From: an uncultured bacterium
Lineage (GTDB): Bacteria > Bacteroidota > Rhodothermia > Rhodothermales > Rubricoccaceae
Reading direction: 5' to 3'
DNA: 64,000 nt
Assembly: GCA_947493945.1 (NCBI GenBank)
Contig: CANLSR010000002.1
Span: 248,001 to 312,000 of the forward strand
The first letter of the stretch is position 1; every line of letters starts with the position of its first letter. Made by a program: the position numbers and the translations under genes. Shown one piece after another: positions 46,459-55,682 of this stretch. The notes under the pieces were generated by a model. It searched no databases, was not told where the DNA came from, and worked only from the letters and a program-made list of their open reading frames with translations.

Positions 46459-47538
46459 TTAGAGGCCGGGGGCCGGGGAGGCGGGCGCGCCGAAGCGGTA
46501 CGCCAGCGAGACGCGGTGGGAAAAGCCCAGCTCACTCGCCAGCCCTCCAAAATCGCCAAAGCTGTAGTCCACGTCCAGCCCGCCCACGCGGACGCCCGCG
46601 CCGACGGTCGGCGTCAGCTGGGTGCCGAAGGTCTCGCCCGTCGCCACGTCCGAGATGCCGGCGCGGAAGGCCAACAGGTCGCGGTAGCTCAGCTCGCCGC
46701 CCACGCGCGGCCGGAACGAGACGACGCCGGCGTCGATCACGTTCGCCTTCTGGCCGTCGAAGGCCAGGTCCACGTCGGCCGCCAGCGTCAGGCCGACGTC
46801 GGCGGAGAGCGGCACCAGCGTCGAGGCGCCCAGGCGCGCGACCGGAAGCACGATCTCGGTCAGCCCGACCGGCCGGCTCTCTTCCGGGACCTCGGCGAAA
46901 CGGTCGGCGTCGACCGACCACGACTGGACCATGCTCAACGCGTCCTGGAGGGTCATGCCCACGCGCACGCGCCCCAGGTCCATCTGGGCGCCCACGTCGA
47001 GCGAGTAGCCCCAGGCGCTGGCAAAGTCGCCCACGCTGCGCCGGATCACCTTGGCGCTGGCGCCGACCGCCAGCCGGTCGTTGATCCCGCGCGCGTAGGA
47101 GACGAAGAGCGCGTTGTCGGCCGCCGAGAACAGCGTGACGTTGTCGGGGTTGAGCTGGCCCGTCACTGGGTCGTAGGCGTCCAGCGTGTTGGCGATGTCG
47201 TCCACGGCCGAGCGCACCAGCGTGACGCCCAGCGTCGAGCGCGGCGTCAGTGGGTAGGCGACGGCGGCGTAGTCGAACGAGACGGCCCCGTTAAAGCGCT
47301 CGGCGTGCATGTAGGCCGCCTGAGGCCGGACGACCGCGTCCAGGCCGGCCACGTTCCAGTAGCCCGCCGTCACGTCGTCGGCGTGCGCGACGTAGGCGCC
47401 GCCCATGCCCAGCGCGCGGCCTCCGACGCCGGCGGCCAGAAAGTCGGCCCCGTACTTGACGACCTCCTGCGCGCGGCCAGGCGCGGCGGCGAGAAGAAAG
47501 GCGAACCCGACAGCGAGGCGCCGCGAAAAGGTCGTCAT
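46459..47538 (-). CDS. PorV/PorQ-family outer-membrane beta-barrel protein
   Basis: Predicted 359-residue outer-membrane protein with a signal peptide (residues 1-23). VVKYGADFLAAGVGGRALGMGGAYVAHADD is the opening of the UPF0164/PorV-PorQ family, in which a FadL-like barrel follows, with alternating strands through the C-terminal AYRFGAP. PorV and PorQ serve the type IX secretion system of Bacteroidota-like bacteria; this member cannot be called PorV itself. It precedes the TonB-like gene, with a 16-base gap, suggesting co-transcription. Confidence 0.85.
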   Translation of the reverse strand: MTTFSRRLAVGFAFLLAAAPGRAQEVVKYGADFLAAGVGGRALGMGGAYVAHADDVTAGYWNVAGLDAVVRPQAAYMHAERFNGAVSFDYAAVAYPLTPRSTLGVTLVRSAVDDIANTLDAYDPVTGQLNPDNVTLFSAADNALFVSYARGINDRLAVGASAKVIRRSVGDFASAWGYSLDVGAQMDLGRVRVGMTLQDALSMVQSWSVDADRFAEVPEESRPVGLTEIVLPVARLGASTLVPLSADVGLTLAADVDLAFDGQKANVIDAGVVSFRPRVGGELSYRDLLAFRAGISDVATGETFGTQLTPTVGAGVRVGGLDVDYSFGDFGGLASELGFSHRVSLAYRFGAPASPAPGL

Positions 47539-47638
47539 GGAGTCAGAGAGGGAGACGTACCAGGGCGCAGACGCGGGTCGGGGCGGGTGGAGGGAACGGC
47601 AGCCAAGGTCGGTCATTGCCGGGCGCCGGGCAAGGCAC

Positions 47639-48196
47639 TCAGCCGCGCCAGTCGGCCACGGCGCGCTCGGCCTGCCCGACGTGGCGGACGTTGTGGAGCC
47701 CCATCGCCTCCAGGAAGACGCCCAGCGGCAGCCGCAGCAGCGGCACAAACGGCGAGCGGACCTTGACGCGCGCCAGGTCGAGCCCGTCGGCCGCCTCCAC
47801 GACGGCGAGGTAACGGTCGGTGTCGGCGTCGAACTGAGCCAGCGCCGCCTCCATCGCCACGCCCGACTGGCGGGCGTCGGTGGCGGGCGGCTTCATCGAG
47901 CCCATCGTCGGGACGGGCCGCGATCCGGGACGGACGGTGTCGACAAACTTGCGGCCGATCCAGCCGTAGCGAAACGGCGCCGTTCCGCGCGGCTGGTCGC
48001 GGGCGGCGGCGGCCTCCAGCACGGGCAGGTAGCTCGCGGCCATCTTGTTGAGGTGCACCACGCACTCTCCGGCCGACCACGACTTCGCCGTCGGCTTGTG
48101 GTTGAACGCGGCCGGGTCGAGCCCGTCGGCGAGCGCCGCCAGCCGGGCGCGGGCGTCGAGGTAGGGGGCGGCGAGCGTCGTGGCGGACTCGGTCAT
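47639..48196 (-). CDS. DinB-family protein
   Basis: Predicted 185-residue DinB/DUF664-type four-helix bundle protein. KSWSAGECVVHLNKMAASYL, KPPATDARQSGVAM and LHNVRHVGQAERAV carry the three metal-site His positions (the last in HNVRH). Members include thiol transferases and stress-induced hydrolases; no substrate is evident. Its ATG overlaps the rsmB stop by four bases (ATGA), so it is co-translated with rsmB. Confidence 0.85.
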   Translation of the reverse strand: MTESATTLAAPYLDARARLAALADGLDPAAFNHKPTAKSWSAGECVVHLNKMAASYLPVLEAAAARDQPRGTAPFRYGWIGRKFVDTVRPGSRPVPTMGSMKPPATDARQSGVAMEAALAQFDADTDRYLAVVEAADGLDLARVKVRSPFVPLLRLPLGVFLEAMGLHNVRHVGQAERAVADWRG

Positions 48197-49509
48197 GGGC
48201 GCAGGCGAAGGCGGGCGGCAAACGCGCCGTCGGTGCCGTGGACGTGGGGCAGCGCGCGGTAGAACGGCCCGTCGGCCATCTCCTGGGGCACCAACGCGCC
48301 GGCGGGTTCGAGGGCGAACTCGGGATGCCGCTCAAGAAACGCCCCAACCCGGCCGTCGTTTTCCTCGGGCTCCACAGAGCACGTCGAGTAGACCAGCAGG
48401 CCGCCCGGCGCAACGTGTTGGGCCGCAGCGTCCAGCAGCCGGTCCTGGAGCGCCGCCAGCTCCTCCAGGTCGCCCGGCTGGCGGCGCCACCGGAGATCGG
48501 CACGCTTGGCGAGCACGCCCGACCCGGAGCACGGCGCGTCGAGCAGCACGCGGTCGAAGGTGCCGCCGTCCCACGCCGTTAGGTCGGCGGCGACCGCCTC
48601 GACGATGCGGACGCCCTGGCGCTCGGCCGCCTGGCGCACCAGCGCCGTCTTGGCCTCGCTGACGTCGAGCGCGACCACGCGCCCCTGGTCTCCCATCGCG
48701 AGCGCGGCGCCGACGGCCTTGCCGCCCGGCGCCGCGGCGCCGTCCAACACCGACTCGCCGGGCTGCGGGTCGAGCACGCGCACCACCAGCCCCGCCGCCT
48801 GGTCCTGCACCACACACGCGCCGTCCTCGATCAGCCCTCCGCGCAGGACGGGCTGCAGGCGGTCGACCTCGACAAAGTCGTCGGCCCACCGCGCCGGCTC
48901 GGCCTCGACCCCCAGCGCCGCCAGCCGGGCGACCAAGTCCGGCACGCCGGCGGCGCCCGCCGTGCAGCGCAGCGTGTAGCGGCCGGCGTCGTTGGTGGCC
49001 TCCAGGAACGCGCGCGTGGCCTCCGCCCCCCAGCGCTCCAGCCAGCGGCGGACGGGCCAGGTGGGATGCGAATAGCGCACCGCGAGGTCGTCGGCCAGGT
49101 CGCCCGTGTCCGGCTGGCGGATCGCGTCGGCACGGTGGGCGCGGACGACGGCGCGCAGCACGCCGTTGGCCAGGCCCGCCGCGCCGCGGTGGAGCATCGC
49201 CTTGGCCGCCTCGACGGCCTCGTTGACGGCCGCGTGCGGCGCCGTCTCTTTGACCACCAGGTCGTAGGCCCCGATGCGCAAGATCTGGAGCAGCTCCGGG
49301 TCGAGGTCCTGGACGCGGCCTCGGTAGAACCGGCCGATCACAGCGTCGAGCCAGCGCTTTTGCCGCGTCACGCCGCTCACGTAGTCCACGGCGCGGCGCG
49401 AGGTCTCGGGCGAGACGGAGCCGTCGGACAGCCGAGCCGCGTGGGCGCCCTCGTGCTCGACCCGGAGCAGGCGCTGGACGGCGAGGACGCGGGCGGTGGG
49501 CTCGGGCAT
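48193..49509 (-). CDS. rsmB: 16S rRNA (cytosine(967)-C(5))-methyltransferase
   Basis: Predicted 438-residue RsmB. An N-terminal NusB-like RNA-binding domain (residues about 1-135, APHAAVNEAVEAAK) precedes the methyltransferase, with the SAM site LDGAAAPGGKAVGAALAMGD, the catalytic Cys in FDRVLLDAPCSGSGVLAK and the second Cys in LLVYSTCSVEPEEN. The two-Cys arrangement is diagnostic for m5C RNA methyltransferases. A TAGCTT hexamer is only 8 bases before the ATG at 49509, so the mRNA may be nearly leaderless. DinB follows it. Confidence 0.93.
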   Translation of the reverse strand: MPEPTARVLAVQRLLRVEHEGAHAARLSDGSVSPETSRRAVDYVSGVTRQKRWLDAVIGRFYRGRVQDLDPELLQILRIGAYDLVVKETAPHAAVNEAVEAAKAMLHRGAAGLANGVLRAVVRAHRADAIRQPDTGDLADDLAVRYSHPTWPVRRWLERWGAEATRAFLEATNDAGRYTLRCTAGAAGVPDLVARLAALGVEAEPARWADDFVEVDRLQPVLRGGLIEDGACVVQDQAAGLVVRVLDPQPGESVLDGAAAPGGKAVGAALAMGDQGRVVALDVSEAKTALVRQAAERQGVRIVEAVAADLTAWDGGTFDRVLLDAPCSGSGVLAKRADLRWRRQPGDLEELAALQDRLLDAAAQHVAPGGLLVYSTCSVEPEENDGRVGAFLERHPEFALEPAGALVPQEMADGPFYRALPHVHGTDGAFAARLRLRP

Positions 49510-49516
49510 GGACCGC

Positions 49517-49522
49517 AAGCTA
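49517..49522 (-). promoter_or_regulatory. TAGCTT -10-like element of rsmB
   Basis: TAGCTT on the minus strand, 8 bases before the ATG. If used as a -10, transcription would begin at or next to the start codon. Confidence 0.4.
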
Positions 49523-49598
49523 CCGGCGCCGCACGCGGCGCGTCCCGAACCGGCACACCTTGACGCCGTTCTCGCATCTTCCCTCTCCCCCACCGACC

Positions 49599-49835
49599 AT
49601 GGCCACCTGCGACACCTGCGGCAACGACTACGACCGCTCCTTTTCCGTCACCCTCCACACCGGCGAGGAGTTGACGTTCGACTCGGTCGAGTGCGCCGCC
49701 CAGCGCATCGCGCCCACCTGCGAGGTCTGCGGCGTCCGGATCCTGGGCCACGGCCTCCAGGCCGGCGAGCGGATCTTCTGCTGCGACCACTGTGCCCAGA
49801 AGGCCGGCGTGGACAGCCTCCGCGACAGCATCTGA
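49599..49835 (+). CDS. Small Cys-rich zinc-binding protein (prokaryotic metallothionein-like)
   Basis: A 78-residue protein with eight Cys: CDTC near residue 4, a single Cys in SVECAAQRIAP, CEVC near residue 43 and CCDHC near residue 63. The phrases GNDYDRSF and GVRILGHGLQ match a small conserved family often labelled prokaryotic metallothionein. It likely binds zinc. The ATG is at 49599; upstream in-frame starts add a low-complexity leader. It is divergent from rsmB, and a GCTGGCGG-type hairpin follows its stop. Confidence 0.8.
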   Translation: MATCDTCGNDYDRSFSVTLHTGEELTFDSVECAAQRIAPTCEVCGVRILGHGLQAGERIFCCDHCAQKAGVDSLRDSI

Positions 49836-49840
49836 CCGCC

Positions 49841-49884
49841 CCGCTGGCGGTATGCGTCGGCCGGCCGGCGCGAGTCGCCAGCGG
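49841..49884. repeat. GCTGGCGG-type hairpin between convergent genes
   Basis: CCGCTGGCG (49841-49849) and CGCCAGCGG (49876-49884) are perfect 9-bp arms around a 26-base loop that itself contains the dyad CGGCCGGCCG. It is followed by a G-rich stretch with GTTGGGG/CCCCAAC near 49912-49948. Both elements lie between the small Cys-rich gene and the DUF3467 gene. Confidence 0.55.
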
Positions 49885-49982
49885 CTCAGGACGCGCGATC
49901 ATCCGGCGAGGTTGGGGCTGGGGCTCGGGGGTAGATTCGGCCGAACCCCAACCGCCGACACCTAGCGCCGGATCGGTACGGG

Positions 49983-50297
49983 CTACGCCTCGCCGCCCGG
50001 CCCGGTAAACTGGATCGGCTGCTGCTGGACCACGTCGCCGATGTCGCCGTGCTGGGCCTCGTAGCGCTGGATGTTGTCGGCGAGCGCCGCCAGCAGGCGC
50101 TTGGCGTGGCCCGGCGTGACCACGATCCGGCTCTTGACGCGCGCCTTGGGCACGCCCGGCATGACGCGGATAAAGTCCAGGATGAACTCCTCCGGGCTGT
50201 GCGAGATCATGACCAGGTTGGAGTAGACGCCCTCGGCGACCTCCTCGGACAGCTCGATGGACAGCGACGGGCCGGATGCGGGGGCGTTGGTCTCCAT
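49983..50297 (-). CDS. DUF3467 protein
   Basis: A 104-residue protein of the DUF3467 family. The blocks GVYSNLVMISHSPEEFILDFIRVMPG and VVTPGHAKRLLAALADNIQRYE are its typical halves. Members are small proteins of unknown role found widely in bacteria. A TAGCTT element lies 24 bases before the ATG. It is convergent with the small Cys-rich gene. Confidence 0.9.
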   Translation of the reverse strand: METNAPASGPSLSIELSEEVAEGVYSNLVMISHSPEEFILDFIRVMPGVPKARVKSRIVVTPGHAKRLLAALADNIQRYEAQHGDIGDVVQQQPIQFTGPGGEA

Positions 50298-50320
50298 AGT
50301 CTCAGGGGTGGAAGAGGTGA

Positions 50321-50326
50321 AAGCTA
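50321..50326 (-). promoter_or_regulatory. TAGCTT -10-like element of the DUF3467 gene
   Basis: TAGCTT on the minus strand, 24 bases before the start codon, in the 35-base gap after the cystathionine synthase-like stop. Confidence 0.45.
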
Positions 50327-50332
50327 GGCCCG

Positions 50333-51751
50333 TTAGCGGCTGGCCCCTCGCGCAGGATCGGCGACCTGGGCCAAGGCCGCGATCAGGTCGCTGCGGGTGA
50401 GGATGTGGAACGCCGCGGCCCCGTCGCCGCCGGCGTCGGTCTGGACCAGGACGGCGCCGGCCTCCCCGTCCAGCGTCGCCACGAGCTGGTCGAGCGCGAC
50501 GTCGGCCGCGACCACGGGCAGCGGCGCCGCCATCGACTGGCGGACCGGCTCGTCGCGGGCCTCGGGCGAGGCGAGCAGGCGGCCCAGCACGCCGCGCTCG
50601 CTCAGGCTGCCCACCACGGCGCCGCCCTCCATGACCGGCACCTGGCTGATGCCGTGCGCCGTCATCGCGCCGATGGCGTCCGCCAGCGTGGCGTCGGGCG
50701 CGACCGAGACCACGTCGGCGCGGTCGCGACTGGCGAGCACCGAAGATGCGGTCAGGCGCGGCTCATCCAAGAACCCGTTCCGGCGCATCCACTCGTCGTT
50801 GTAGGTCTTGGACAGGTAGCGGAAGCCGCTGTCGGGCAGGAGCACCACCACCACGTCGTCGGCCGTCAGCGTGTCGCGGCGGGCGTCGAGCCAGTCGAGC
50901 GCCCCGGCCATCGCCATGCCGCACGACTGGCCGACGAACAGGCCCTCCTCGCGCGCCAGCCGCCGCGTCATCTGCATCGTCGCCTTGTCGCCGACCTGGA
51001 CGTAGTCGTCGACGACGTCGAAGTCCATGTTGCCGGCCAGGATGTCCTCGCCGACGCCCTCGGTGAGGTACGGGTAGATCTCGGACTCCTTGAACTCGCG
51101 CGTCCGCCAGTACTCGGCGTAGACGCTGCCGTAGGGGTCCACGCCGATGACCTGGACCTCGGGGTTCTTCTCCTTTAGGTACTTGCCCGTGCCGGAGATG
51201 GTGCCGCCCGTCCCGGCGCCGGAGACGAAGTGGGTGATCCGGCCGTCGGTCTGGGTCCACAGCTCCGGCCCGGTCGTGCGGTAGTGGGCGAGCGCGTTGG
51301 CCGGGTGGTCGTACTGGTTGGGGTAGAACGAGTTGGGGATCTCGCGCGACAGACGGGCGGCCACCGAGTAGTAGCTGCGCGGGTCGTCCGGGGCGACGTT
51401 GGTGGGGCACACGATGACCTCGGCGCCCAGGGCGCGGAGCACGTCCACCTTCTCGGCGCTCTGCTTGTCGGTCGTGGTGAAGACGCAGCGGTAGCCCTTG
51501 GCGATGCCCGCGATGGCGAGCCCGGCGCCGGTGTTGCCCGACGTGCCCTCGATGATGGTCCCGCCCGGCTTCAGGAGCCCCTTGGCCTCGGCGTCCTCGA
51601 TCATCGCCAGCCCGATCCGGTCCTTGACCGACCCGCCGGGGTTGAAGAACTCGACCTTGGCGAGGACGGTGCAGGGCAGGTCACGGCCTAGGGTGAGCAG
51701 GCGGACGAGCGGCGTGTCGCCGATGGTGTCGAGGATGGAGTCGGACCACAT
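50333..51751 (-). CDS. cbs: Cystathionine beta-synthase-like enzyme with CBS domains
   Basis: Predicted 472-residue pyridoxal-phosphate enzyme of the OASS/CBS family, joining serine or an activated serine with homocysteine or sulfide. The PLP Lys is in FFNPGGSVKDRIGL (about 43), EGTSGNTGAG and GAGTGGTISGTGKYL bind the cofactor phosphate, and residues from about 340 form two CBS domains (DRADVVSVAPDATLADAIGAM). The combination resembles bacterial cystathionine beta-synthase. A TAGCTT element lies 29 bases upstream. Confidence 0.9.
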   Translation of the reverse strand: MWSDSILDTIGDTPLVRLLTLGRDLPCTVLAKVEFFNPGGSVKDRIGLAMIEDAEAKGLLKPGGTIIEGTSGNTGAGLAIAGIAKGYRCVFTTTDKQSAEKVDVLRALGAEVIVCPTNVAPDDPRSYYSVAARLSREIPNSFYPNQYDHPANALAHYRTTGPELWTQTDGRITHFVSGAGTGGTISGTGKYLKEKNPEVQVIGVDPYGSVYAEYWRTREFKESEIYPYLTEGVGEDILAGNMDFDVVDDYVQVGDKATMQMTRRLAREEGLFVGQSCGMAMAGALDWLDARRDTLTADDVVVVLLPDSGFRYLSKTYNDEWMRRNGFLDEPRLTASSVLASRDRADVVSVAPDATLADAIGAMTAHGISQVPVMEGGAVVGSLSERGVLGRLLASPEARDEPVRQSMAAPLPVVAADVALDQLVATLDGEAGAVLVQTDAGGDGAAAFHILTRSDLIAALAQVADPARGASR

Positions 51752-51779
51752 GGCGCGGGCGGTGTGTCGGTAGGCCGCC

Positions 51780-51785
51780 AAGCTA
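51780..51785 (-). promoter_or_regulatory. TAGCTT -10-like element of cbs
   Basis: TAGCTT on the minus strand, 29 bases before the cbs ATG. Confidence 0.45.
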
Positions 51786-51851
51786 GCCCGCCCCAGATGT
51801 GCTTCCGGTGAGAACAGCGCCCGACCAAGGCTACCGAGGCCCAGCAACTAC

Positions 51852-52005
51852 GTCATCCTGAGCCTGCGACCCCGCCAGGGACGGCGCAGCCAAGGATCTC
51901 AGCGCCGACGCTTCAAGCCGTCGGAACTGGTACCGACGTACTGTGGGCCCAGGTTGAGACCCTCCACGTCCGTTGGCTGCGCCGTCGCTGCGCGGTCAGG
52001 ATGAC
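51852..52005. repeat. REP-like long inverted repeat
   Basis: GTCATCCTGA (51852-51861) pairs with TCAGGATGAC (51996-52005), and GACGGCGCAGCCAA (51880-51893) pairs with TTGGCTGCGCCGTC (51973-51986), both perfectly. It includes AAGGATCTCA and so relates to the element at 1810-1905. The 396-base gap 51752-52147 otherwise holds no gene. Confidence 0.6.
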
Positions 52006-52053
52006 GCTGTGGGGAAGGCTGCGATTACACAGGCGCCCGCCTGCGCACCCGAG

Positions 52054-52084
52054 CCGCGCTGGCGGAGGCCGGCCGCCAGCGCGG
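52054..52084. repeat. GCTGGCGG-type hairpin, 12-bp arms
   Basis: CCGCGCTGGCGG and CCGCCAGCGCGG form a perfect 12-bp stem around a 7-base loop, 64 bases before the histidine kinase start and between divergent genes, so here it is not a terminator. Confidence 0.6.
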
Positions 52085-52147
52085 GCGGCGCGCCCCTCCG
52101 CGTGCGGATTCGTGACCGCGGGGCGCCGGGGCGGACTAAATTGCGAC

Positions 52148-53629
<1,482 letters not shown>

Positions 53630-53636
53630 GCAGCCG

Positions 53637-54185
53637 CTAGAACGACCCGAACCCGAACCCGGCCATCACGTGGCCGGTCCCGACTTCGAGGCGGCCGTAG
53701 ATCGGGCTCGCGAGCTGGCCCGTGACGGCGCCGTAGAGGCCCCGGCCGGCGCCGGCCCTCAGCCCCGCGCCCACGAGCACCGCGCCCCCGCCGGCCGCCA
53801 GCCGAGTGCCGACCTCGGCCCCCAAGGCCACCGAAAGCACGCCGGCGCCGCACGAGCCCGGCGAAGCCCCGCCGTCCACCACGCTCCGGCACGCGCCGCC
53901 GCCGTAGACCGGGAGCCCGTCGGAGTCGTAGGAGGCGACCTCGCGGTCTCGGTAGAAGCCGGTGCCGCCCTCGGTCCGGACGGTGGCCTCGGGCCGAACG
54001 GCGGCGTAGGCCCCCACCCGGCCCTCCGTGCGGACCTGGACCGCCCCCGCAGCGCCGATCGCGAGGTCCGCCTCGTCGTGCCCGTGGTAGCCGGCCACCA
54101 CGTCCCCGCCCAGGCGGACGGTTGGCGACTGGCCCCAGGCGGGGGCGGCGAGGGCCAGGAGGACGAGGAGCGGGAGCGTGCGCAT
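53637..54185 (-). CDS. Secreted Gly-rich outer-membrane-like protein
   Basis: A 182-residue protein with a signal peptide (first 18 residues, ending AWG). The mature part is Gly/Val/Ala-rich with alternating strands, which suggests a small beta-barrel or surface protein; two Cys pairs (GACR, GSCG) occur in the middle. No family is recognised. It is convergent with the kinase gene, with only 7 bases between. Function unknown. Confidence 0.55.
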   Translation of the reverse strand: MRTLPLLVLLALAAPAWGQSPTVRLGGDVVAGYHGHDEADLAIGAAGAVQVRTEGRVGAYAAVRPEATVRTEGGTGFYRDREVASYDSDGLPVYGGGACRSVVDGGASPGSCGAGVLSVALGAEVGTRLAAGGGAVLVGAGLRAGAGRGLYGAVTGQLASPIYGRLEVGTGHVMAGFGFGSF

Positions 54186-54416
54186 GGGTCAGAAGGCGGT
54201 GCAGAGGGTAGCCGCCAGCCGCTGGCGCTTGGTCACGGCGAGCGGCAGAAAGTCCAGCTCGGTCGCCACGGTGACAGCCCGGCCGGCGCCGTTGGTCCCT
54301 ACCAGCCGAGGCGGCCGAGCTGCCTCCGTCTCAGGCAGAGCATCAACGCCGGCAGCTGCCAGCGTTTGCCGTCGCACGCCGGCCACGGTCGCTCGACTCC
54401 CGGCGTGTCCTCCGCG

Positions 54417-54644
54417 CTACGCGGCAACCGCCCCCCTTAGGTAGCGGACCTGGTCGAGAACGCCCCAGAAGATGGCGTCCTCCGAGAGCATCGGGCCGTC
54501 GTCCCACGTCATCTCGCCCGCCCCGGGGTCGCCGTCGAGGACCCACTGGCCCGGGCAGTCGCCGACGGCCTTGCTCTCGCAGGCGCAGCTGACCTCCCCG
54601 AGCGTCCACTCGTCGCCGCGGCGTAGCCCGTCGATGGTGAGCAC
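54417..54644 (-). CDS. Short conserved-looking fragment of unknown function
   Basis: A possible 75-residue protein with GTG start: LTIDGLRRGDEWTLGEVSCA, two Cys in the phrase SCACES and a further Cys-Pro, then SEDAIFWGVLDQVRYLRG. The acidic, Cys-containing sequence reads like real protein, but the short length, GTG start and absence of a partner make it doubtful. The same frame continues after the stop into an ORF ending at 54189, so it could be the remains of a longer gene. Function unknown. Confidence 0.35.
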   Translation of the reverse strand: MLTIDGLRRGDEWTLGEVSCACESKAVGDCPGQWVLDGDPGAGEMTWDDGPMLSEDAIFWGVLDQVRYLRGAVAA

Positions 54645-54750
54645 CTGGACGCCGAGGGCTCCGCGGTTACGACGGCGACGGCGGGCTGCGGAGGGTCTAG
54701 GCCGGCAACGGCCCTATACTAGCCCGCTTGCTCACAGCCGCCTCCGATTG

Positions 54751-55581
54751 ATGACCCCTACTGCAGACTCCCCACCCCAGATCGTCGACGACTCCCTCCC
54801 CGTCGACGTCCTCTGGACCGGCGGCTGGGACTCGACCTACCGCGTGCTCTCGCTGCTCCACGCCGGCCGGACCGTCCGGCCCCACTACGTCGAGTCGCTG
54901 GGCCGGGTGTCCATTCCCGAGGAGCGCGCCGCCATCGCCGCCGTCGCAGCCGGGGTCCGCACGCGCGGTTGGGGCGACCGGCTCCTCCCCCTCGCCGTCC
55001 TCTCGGCCGCCGACCTGGAGCCCGACGCGCAGGCCGACGCCCGACTGGCCGAGCTCCGAGGCCGCCAAGTCTGCGGCCGCCAGTATGAGTATCTCGCTCG
55101 CTACGCGCTCCAACGTCTGGGCGGACGGCCGCTCGACCTCTCGGTCCACCTTGACGACAAGGCCGAGCTCATCGTCCGACCCCACGTCACGGCGGGCCGC
55201 GACGGCTACGTCTTGGCGGAGGTGTCCGACGACGCCGTGCGCCTGTTCGAGCCGTTCCGGTTCCCGCTCCTGGACCTCACCAAGCCCGATATGCGCGCGC
55301 GCGCCGAGGCTGCGGGCTTCCAAGACCTGATGGAGCTCACCTGGTTCTGCCACAAGCCCCGCCGCATCTTCGGGAGGTCCGCCCCCTGCGGGGACTGCTC
55401 GCCGTGCCGCTGGACGCACGAGGAGGGCATGGGGCACCGGCTCCCACTCCTGGCCCGCGTCCGACGAGCGGCACCGGCACCGCTCCGGCGCGTCCTGCGT
55501 GCCGCTCGGTTCCACACCGGCGCCGCCCGCCAGCGGGCGACCCAGCTCGTAAAGGGCCGGGCGGCCAGCGGTCAAGCGTAG
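54751..55581 (+). CDS. QueC-like PP-loop ATPase of unknown role
   Basis: Predicted 276-residue protein of the adenine-nucleotide alpha-hydrolase (PP-loop) type. The N-terminal DVLWTGGWDSTYRVLSLLHAG has the modified PP-loop WTGGWDST in place of SGGxDS. The C-terminal cluster WFCHKPRRIFGRSAPCGDCSPC supplies four Cys like the zinc site of 7-cyano-7-deazaguanine synthase. The middle lacks the usual QueC text, so making preQ0 is not assured; related proteins sit in polysaccharide gene sets. There is no other queuosine or deazaguanine gene nearby. It follows an AT-rich leader (CCCTATACTAGCC). Confidence 0.75.
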   Translation: MTPTADSPPQIVDDSLPVDVLWTGGWDSTYRVLSLLHAGRTVRPHYVESLGRVSIPEERAAIAAVAAGVRTRGWGDRLLPLAVLSAADLEPDAQADARLAELRGRQVCGRQYEYLARYALQRLGGRPLDLSVHLDDKAELIVRPHVTAGRDGYVLAEVSDDAVRLFEPFRFPLLDLTKPDMRARAEAAGFQDLMELTWFCHKPRRIFGRSAPCGDCSPCRWTHEEGMGHRLPLLARVRRAAPAPLRRVLRAARFHTGAARQRATQLVKGRAASGQA

Positions 55582-55632
55582 CCGCCCCCTCGGGCGCAAG
55601 GGCGTCGGTGTCCGCGTCGATGCCGAACTGGA

Positions 55633-55673
55633 CAAACCACGTGTCGCGCTAGGTCAAACCACGTGTCGCGCTA
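55633..55673. repeat. 22-bp tandem direct repeat containing CACGTG
   Basis: CAAACCACGTGTCGCGCTA occurs at 55633-55651 and again at 55655-55673, a 22-base period. It lies in the 101-base gap between the convergent QueC-like and MtfA-like genes. Each unit contains the palindrome CACGTG. Confidence 0.6.
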
Positions 55674-55682
55674 CAAACTCAG

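Noticed and set aside
49912..49948. G-rich intergenic stretch as a G-quadruplex
   Set aside because: It has the runs but also a GTTGGGG/CCCCAAC stem, which fits better with a simple hairpin between convergent genes.
54189..54386. A 65-codon minus-strand ORF ending three bases before a secreted-protein gene
   Set aside because: It is in frame with the fragment at 54417-54644 but separated by a stop; the N-terminal half is low complexity. A decayed gene is possible but cannot be supported.
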